Positions 62,393 to 64,000 of a stretch of 64,000 nt of DNA are shown one piece after another; the stretch's first letter is position 1; each line of letters starts with the position of its first letter. The stretch comes from Fen-1308 sp035319125 (GTDB taxonomy: Bacteria > Nitrospirota > Thermodesulfovibrionia > Thermodesulfovibrionales > Dissulfurispiraceae). The stretch spans positions 50,905 to 114,904 of the forward strand of contig DATHDG010000028.1 of assembly GCA_035319125.1 (NCBI GenBank), in the 5' to 3' direction. The notes under the pieces were generated by a model. That model worked only from the letters and a program-made list of their open reading frames with translations. It did not search any database and was not told where the DNA came from. A program made the position numbers and the translations under genes.

Positions 62393-62803
62393 ATGGGAAA
62401 ACGGGTCGTATGTGCTGGGACTTTTGACTATCTTCATCAGGGGCATATTGATTTCCTGACACAGGCAAAAGAGCTCGGCGACGAGCTTGTGGTTATCGTG
62501 GCTAGGGATATGACAGTATTGAAGATCAAGGGGTTCAATCCGACGCACAGCGAAGATCTGCGAGCGCAGAGGATCAGGGAAACCGGTATCCCCGACCTTG
62601 TTGTCCTGGGCAATCTTGAGCACGATCTTTTTCATATTCTCGACGAGCTGGACCCCGATGTAATCGCGCTGGGGTATGACCAGAGGGTCTCTGAAGAGGC
62701 GGTGCTCAGGCGCTGCCGCAAATGCAAGGTTGTGAGGCTTGGCTCGTATCATCCCGAAAAGTTCAAATCGTCTCTCTACCGAAACCGCGAGGGAAAGTCT
62801 TAG
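62393..62803 (+). CDS. RibL/TagD-type nucleotidyltransferase (FAD-synthase-like)
   Basis: The 136-residue protein has AGTFDYLHQGHIDFLTQAKE (HxGH motif), VVIVARDMTV, LGNLEHDLFHILDELDPDVI and LGYDQ. The arrangement matches archaeal RibL, the FAD synthetase, and the related glycerol-3-phosphate cytidylyltransferase. The usual R-x-x-IVE region reads RAQRIRETGIPD. Substrate (FMN with ATP, or glycerol-3-phosphate with CTP) is not settled from sequence. It is monocistronic; a reading frame on the opposite strand is its shadow. Confidence 0.8.
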   Translation: MGKRVVCAGTFDYLHQGHIDFLTQAKELGDELVVIVARDMTVLKIKGFNPTHSEDLRAQRIRETGIPDLVVLGNLEHDLFHILDELDPDVIALGYDQRVSEEAVLRRCRKCKVVRLGSYHPEKFKSSLYRNREGKS

Positions 62804-63063
62804 CATCACGAACACTGCGCGGCTTATTTATAATGAAGCAAGGGTGTGCATGAAGCATCCGGCGTGAAGCGCGCTGTCTGGGTTCTCACGGCCGCGCGAG
62901 CGGGCAGGGAAATTATCCTAATTGAAGCAGAATGAGCATTTCCTGATCAGAGTGTTTTAATCCCACACAATGACTAATTCAGCGGGCGAAGGTTGGATGC
63001 TTAATGCTCTGCAGTATGAATAATCAGAGGGCTGATCAATAGGAGTGGCGAGTTGCCAAATAG

Positions 63064-63087
63064 AAAGGGCCTCAGAAGAGGCCCTTT
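63064..63087 (-). terminator. Intrinsic terminator after atpE
   Basis: A perfect 10-bp stem, AAAGGGCCTC/GAGGCCCTTT, with an AGAA loop lies about 28 bases past the atpE stop on the minus strand. The rest of the 62804-63114 gap shows no gene. Confidence 0.85.
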
Positions 63088-63114
63088 TACAATAATAAAT
63101 AATGGTAATAAAAA

Positions 63115-63462
63115 TTATTTTACAAAAGGATTTGCATAGAACGTGATAAGAACGACAACGAGAGCATAAATTGCAAGAGACTCGATCATAGCCAGACCGA
63201 TGATCAGTGTGGTCATGATTTTGCCGGATACTCCGGGGTTCCTTGCAGTACCCTCTGTTGCACCTCTTAAGCCGTGACCCATGCCGATGCCGCAACCAAG
63301 AGCCGCCAAACCGATACCGATGGCGCAGCCCAGTGTTGCAAAGCTGAAGTATCCGAGTTTCGGATCAGCAGCCTTCGCCATTTCCTCTGCGCCCGCGATA
63401 GGTGCAAAGAGAGCCACGATGAAGAGGGTGAGCATAGAGATTACAAACAGTTTCTTCATCAT
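63115..63462 (-). CDS. atpE: F-type ATP synthase F0 subunit c with N-terminal leader
   Basis: The 115-residue protein has a leader at 1-25 (ending AGA) that resembles a cleavable signal peptide. The two-helix hairpin follows: GCAIGIGLAALGCGIGMGHG in helix 1, an RNPG loop, and helix 2 with the ion-carrying glutamate Glu94 in LAMIESLAIYALVV. The glutamine of Na+ c-rings is replaced by Met in GIGMGHG, which points to proton coupling (inference). AGGAGG precedes the start. It is 21 bases after atpB. Confidence 0.92.
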   Translation of the reverse strand: MMKKLFVISMLTLFIVALFAPIAGAEEMAKAADPKLGYFSFATLGCAIGIGLAALGCGIGMGHGLRGATEGTARNPGVSGKIMTTLIIGLAMIESLAIYALVVVLITFYANPFVK

Positions 63463-63483
63463 TATCCTCCTTTCTTTGGTATT

Positions 63484-64000
63484 TTAATGCCCTTCCTCAA
63501 CCGCGCCGGCGAGGTAGAGCGTAGTGAGAAGCATAAAAACGTATGCCTGAATGAAGCTGATCAGCGTGCCAAGCATGAGGATTACTGACGGAACTATGAT
63601 AGGCGCCAGTATTGCCAAGACGAGTAAGAGGATATGCTTTGCTACCATATTGCCGAAGAGTCGAACTGACAGTGTGATCGGTCTTACAAGGTGACCGATA
63701 ACTTCCAGAACGAACATGAACATCATGAAAGGTATGGCCGCAACGGACTGTATAGGCCCCATGAAATGCTTGAGATACTTTATGCCATGCACCTTGAAGC
63801 CGTAAAACTGATAGATGAAAAATACCGGAATGGCCATCGAGGCGGTCATGTTAATGTTGCTTGTAGGCGACTCGAAGCCGGGTATAAGCCCGAAGAGGTT
63901 GCAGACCAGAATGTACAGGAAGATGGTTCCGAGGAGAGGATAGAACTTTTCGCCATAGTGATGGCCGATGTTGCTTTCGGCTGTTGACATAAAGAAATCG
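63484..64000 (-). CDS. atpB: F-type ATP synthase F0 subunit a, partial
   Basis: The frame is open to the window edge on the 5' side (DFF before the first internal Met), so the N-terminus lies outside. About 172 residues are visible: GEKFYPLLGTIFLYILVCNLFGLIPG, the stator arginine in TLSVRLFGNMVAKHI, and IQAYVFMLLTTLYLAGAVEEGH at the end. It forms the proton half-channels next to the c-ring. It heads atpB-atpE here. Confidence 0.95.
   Translation of the reverse strand, partial: DFFMSTAESNIGHHYGEKFYPLLGTIFLYILVCNLFGLIPGFESPTSNINMTASMAIPVFFIYQFYGFKVHGIKYLKHFMGPIQSVAAIPFMMFMFVLEVIGHLVRPITLSVRLFGNMVAKHILLLVLAILAPIIVPSVILMLGTLISFIQAYVFMLLTTLYLAGAVEEGH

Noticed and set aside
62363..62815. 150-codon minus-strand frame over the RibL-like gene
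   Set aside because: The plus-strand frame has a full nucleotidyltransferase motif set; the opposite frame has none and is its shadow.

Overview
The window is about 64 kb of a Gram-negative bacterial chromosome with roughly 45-50% GC. Periplasmic c-type cytochromes, an outer-membrane beta-barrel, SPOR/RlpA cell-wall proteins and Lol-type signal peptides point to a diderm. A corrinoid-reactivating ferredoxin (RACo-like), a ferredoxin-thioredoxin reductase catalytic subunit, ThyX, a bacteriohemerythrin, multiheme cytochromes, molybdate transport and an F0 c subunit with a cleavable leader suggest an anaerobic or microaerophilic Nitrospirota-like or 'deltaproteobacterial'-like organism. The lineage is inference from gene content; no rRNA is present to confirm it.

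Layout. 1-11.6 kb is mostly housekeeping: the end of gatB, a monoheme cytochrome, ilvE, then the conserved run trmFO-xerC-hslV-hslU-rlpA-argB-diadenylate cyclase, followed by wrbA and an O-methyltransferase. 11.6-16.7 kb is a looser accessory stretch: a GC-rich exported putative cysteine hydrolase, a 53-codon ribbon-helix-helix protein with inverted repeats in front of it, a B12/radical-SAM enzyme and a hemerythrin. 16.8-36.3 kb returns to core functions: an RlmL-like methylase, nitroreductase, nfo, ileS-lspA, an HDOD protein facing a histidine kinase, creatininase plus acyl-CoA synthetase, a molybdopterin oxidoreductase, two envelope polysaccharide enzymes, tRNA-Gln and tRNA-Glu, thyX-hisB-hisC and an inositol-phosphatase. 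36.4-39.9 kb is a decaying defence patch: a type IIG restriction-modification gene with a C-terminal frameshift, followed by a broken MntA/HepT toxin-antitoxin pair. 39.9-41.3 kb is a compact four-gene redox operon (unknown-glutaredoxin-FTR catalytic subunit-unknown).

41.5-48.7 kb holds RACo, a eukaryote-like full-length purL, a gamma-glutamylcyclotransferase-like protein and a DUF4197 protein. 48.9-56.3 kb is a metal-stress block on the plus strand: HD-domain protein, MFS exporter, chrB, chrA, a pentaheme cytochrome interrupted by a one-base frameshift inside a heme motif, a beta-barrel protein and a tandem universal stress protein. ChrB/ChrA with a multiheme cytochrome suggests chromate (or another oxyanion) efflux coupled to periplasmic reduction. 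56.4-64 kb has a four-helix-bundle protein, an exported beta-helix protein, modA-modB-modC followed by an E1-like and a MoaD-like protein, tRNA-Ala, a RibL-like nucleotidyltransferase, and the start of the ATP synthase operon (atpB partial, atpE).

Four coding regions carry clear lesions (restriction enzyme frameshift, mntA amber codon, hepT truncation, cytochrome frameshift). Sequencing or assembly error must be excluded for the two single-base frameshifts before they are read as biology. No CRISPR array, insertion sequence, phage or rRNA was seen.
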